NCBI GenBank assembly: GCA_016785225.1
Contig: JAFBJZ010000772.1
Location: 1-64,000, forward strand
Length of the DNA: 64,000 nucleotides
Source: Psettodes erumei
Taxonomy: Eukaryota > Chordata > Actinopteri > Pleuronectiformes > Psettodidae
Direction of reading: 5' to 3'
Positions 63,361 through 64,000 of this stretch are shown here, one piece after another (within the stretch, counting starts at the first letter, position 1; each line of letters starts with the position of its first letter). The position numbers and the translations under genes were made by a program. The notes below the pieces were generated by a model that did no database searches, was not told where the DNA came from, and saw only the letters and a list, made by a program, of their open reading frames with translations.

Positions 63361-63840
63361 TGCATATGGGTATAATCAACAATTATAAGTCACATATGGG
63401 CTGTGAATCTTGGTGCTGTGTGGAGCAACACCAAACTTCAGCAAACAAATTAACCAGGTCATCAAATCCAGATTCAGTCAGTTCCAAACCCACACCACCT
63501 GTCTCGATTACTGTAGCTCTTTGAGGTTTGGCTTTAGTCACACTTTAAAAAAAAATCTTGTTCCCAACTAATACTGAGTGCCTCAGCAAGGTCTTTATGT
63601 GTTTTTAAACAACAGCCGCAACTGAGGCTTCTGGTTCACCTGCAATACACAACTGCAATACAAGACCACACTCTCAGAGTTTTTGATTCTGCGCAATTAT
63701 TTTTTTTAATCTTCATGTTCTCGAAACGCTTGGCTGTCTGCCAAGACTGGCAAACAGACAGTTGACTCCTGACTCATGAGACTGCAGGCAGAACATGGGT
63801 GTCACTCTTACTCTATCATGCAATCACTTTCTTTGACGCA

Positions 63841-63848
63841 CGCACACG

Positions 63849-63888
<40 letters not shown>
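63841..63888. repeat. (CA)n microsatellite
   Basis: About 24 CA units with CG interruptions at the 5' side. Confidence 0.95.
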
Positions 63889-63890
<2 letters not shown>

Positions 63891-64000
63891 ACTTTTCTCT
63901 GAGTCAGTAACCTTTGGGTTGATCTCTGTCTCTCACTTCTCCTTAATTGGGCTGGGAATCCAGTAAAACAGCTGCCCTGATATTCTACTCTACTGTCTGT

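Larger units (their letters stand above)
62308..64000. other. Intergenic region downstream of cd81
   Basis: No gene recognised. It contains a GAGTTTT heptamer run (62391-62415), a decayed DNA transposon fragment (about 63150-63360) and a CA microsatellite (63841-63888). Confidence 0.6.

Noticed and set aside
1..64000. CRISPR arrays, operons, phage or plasmid functions
   Set aside because: The window is intron-rich vertebrate DNA; the only regular repeats are microsatellites and the mucin coding repeat.

Overview
This is vertebrate nuclear DNA, almost certainly from a teleost fish. The genes have many short exons with GT-AG introns, there are no bacterial-style operons, and decayed teleost-type repeats and microsatellites are scattered throughout. 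I rebuilt six protein-coding genes exon by exon; every splice phase closes. No tRNA, rRNA, CRISPR array or bacterial or viral gene was found.

Layout, left to right: (1) 1-9262, minus strand, the N-terminal part of a gel-forming mucin of the MUC5AC/5B/2 class. It has 26 visible exons: signal peptide, three VWD-C8-TIL assemblies, a short threonine/serine/proline tract built from a 60-bp tandem repeat, and a CysD domain cut by the window edge. (2) 13350-17602, plus, saal1. (3) 25488-30151, plus, tph1 (tryptophan hydroxylase, serotonin synthesis). (4) 31585-38813, plus, sergef (seven-bladed RCC1-type propeller). (5) 44016-51218, minus, kcnc1 (Kv3.1 potassium channel), with a candidate 72-nt cassette exon and two alternative C-termini. 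(6) 53247-61684, plus, the tetraspanin cd81. The longest gene-free stretch is 18.1-25.5 kb, between saal1 and tph1.

The order and orientation saal1(+) tph1(+) sergef(+) kcnc1(-) is the mirror image of human chromosome 11p15.1 (SAAL1-TPH1-SERGEF-KCNC1). In human the next gene beyond KCNC1 is MYOD1; here it is cd81. On the other side lies a gel-forming mucin. Human CD81 and the MUC6/2/5AC/5B cluster both sit at 11p15.5, so the window joins pieces of two human 11p15 blocks.

The genes are neighbours by descent and do not form a pathway: mucus barrier, a proliferation-linked ARM-like protein, serotonin synthesis, secretion-linked RCC1 protein, fast-spiking K+ channel, membrane organiser. I found no undescribed multi-gene system. 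The most informative unexpected signals are in kcnc1: a phase-symmetric 72-nt exon absent from the mammalian Kv3.1 proteins I know, and a terminal exon resembling the C-terminus of Kv3.2.
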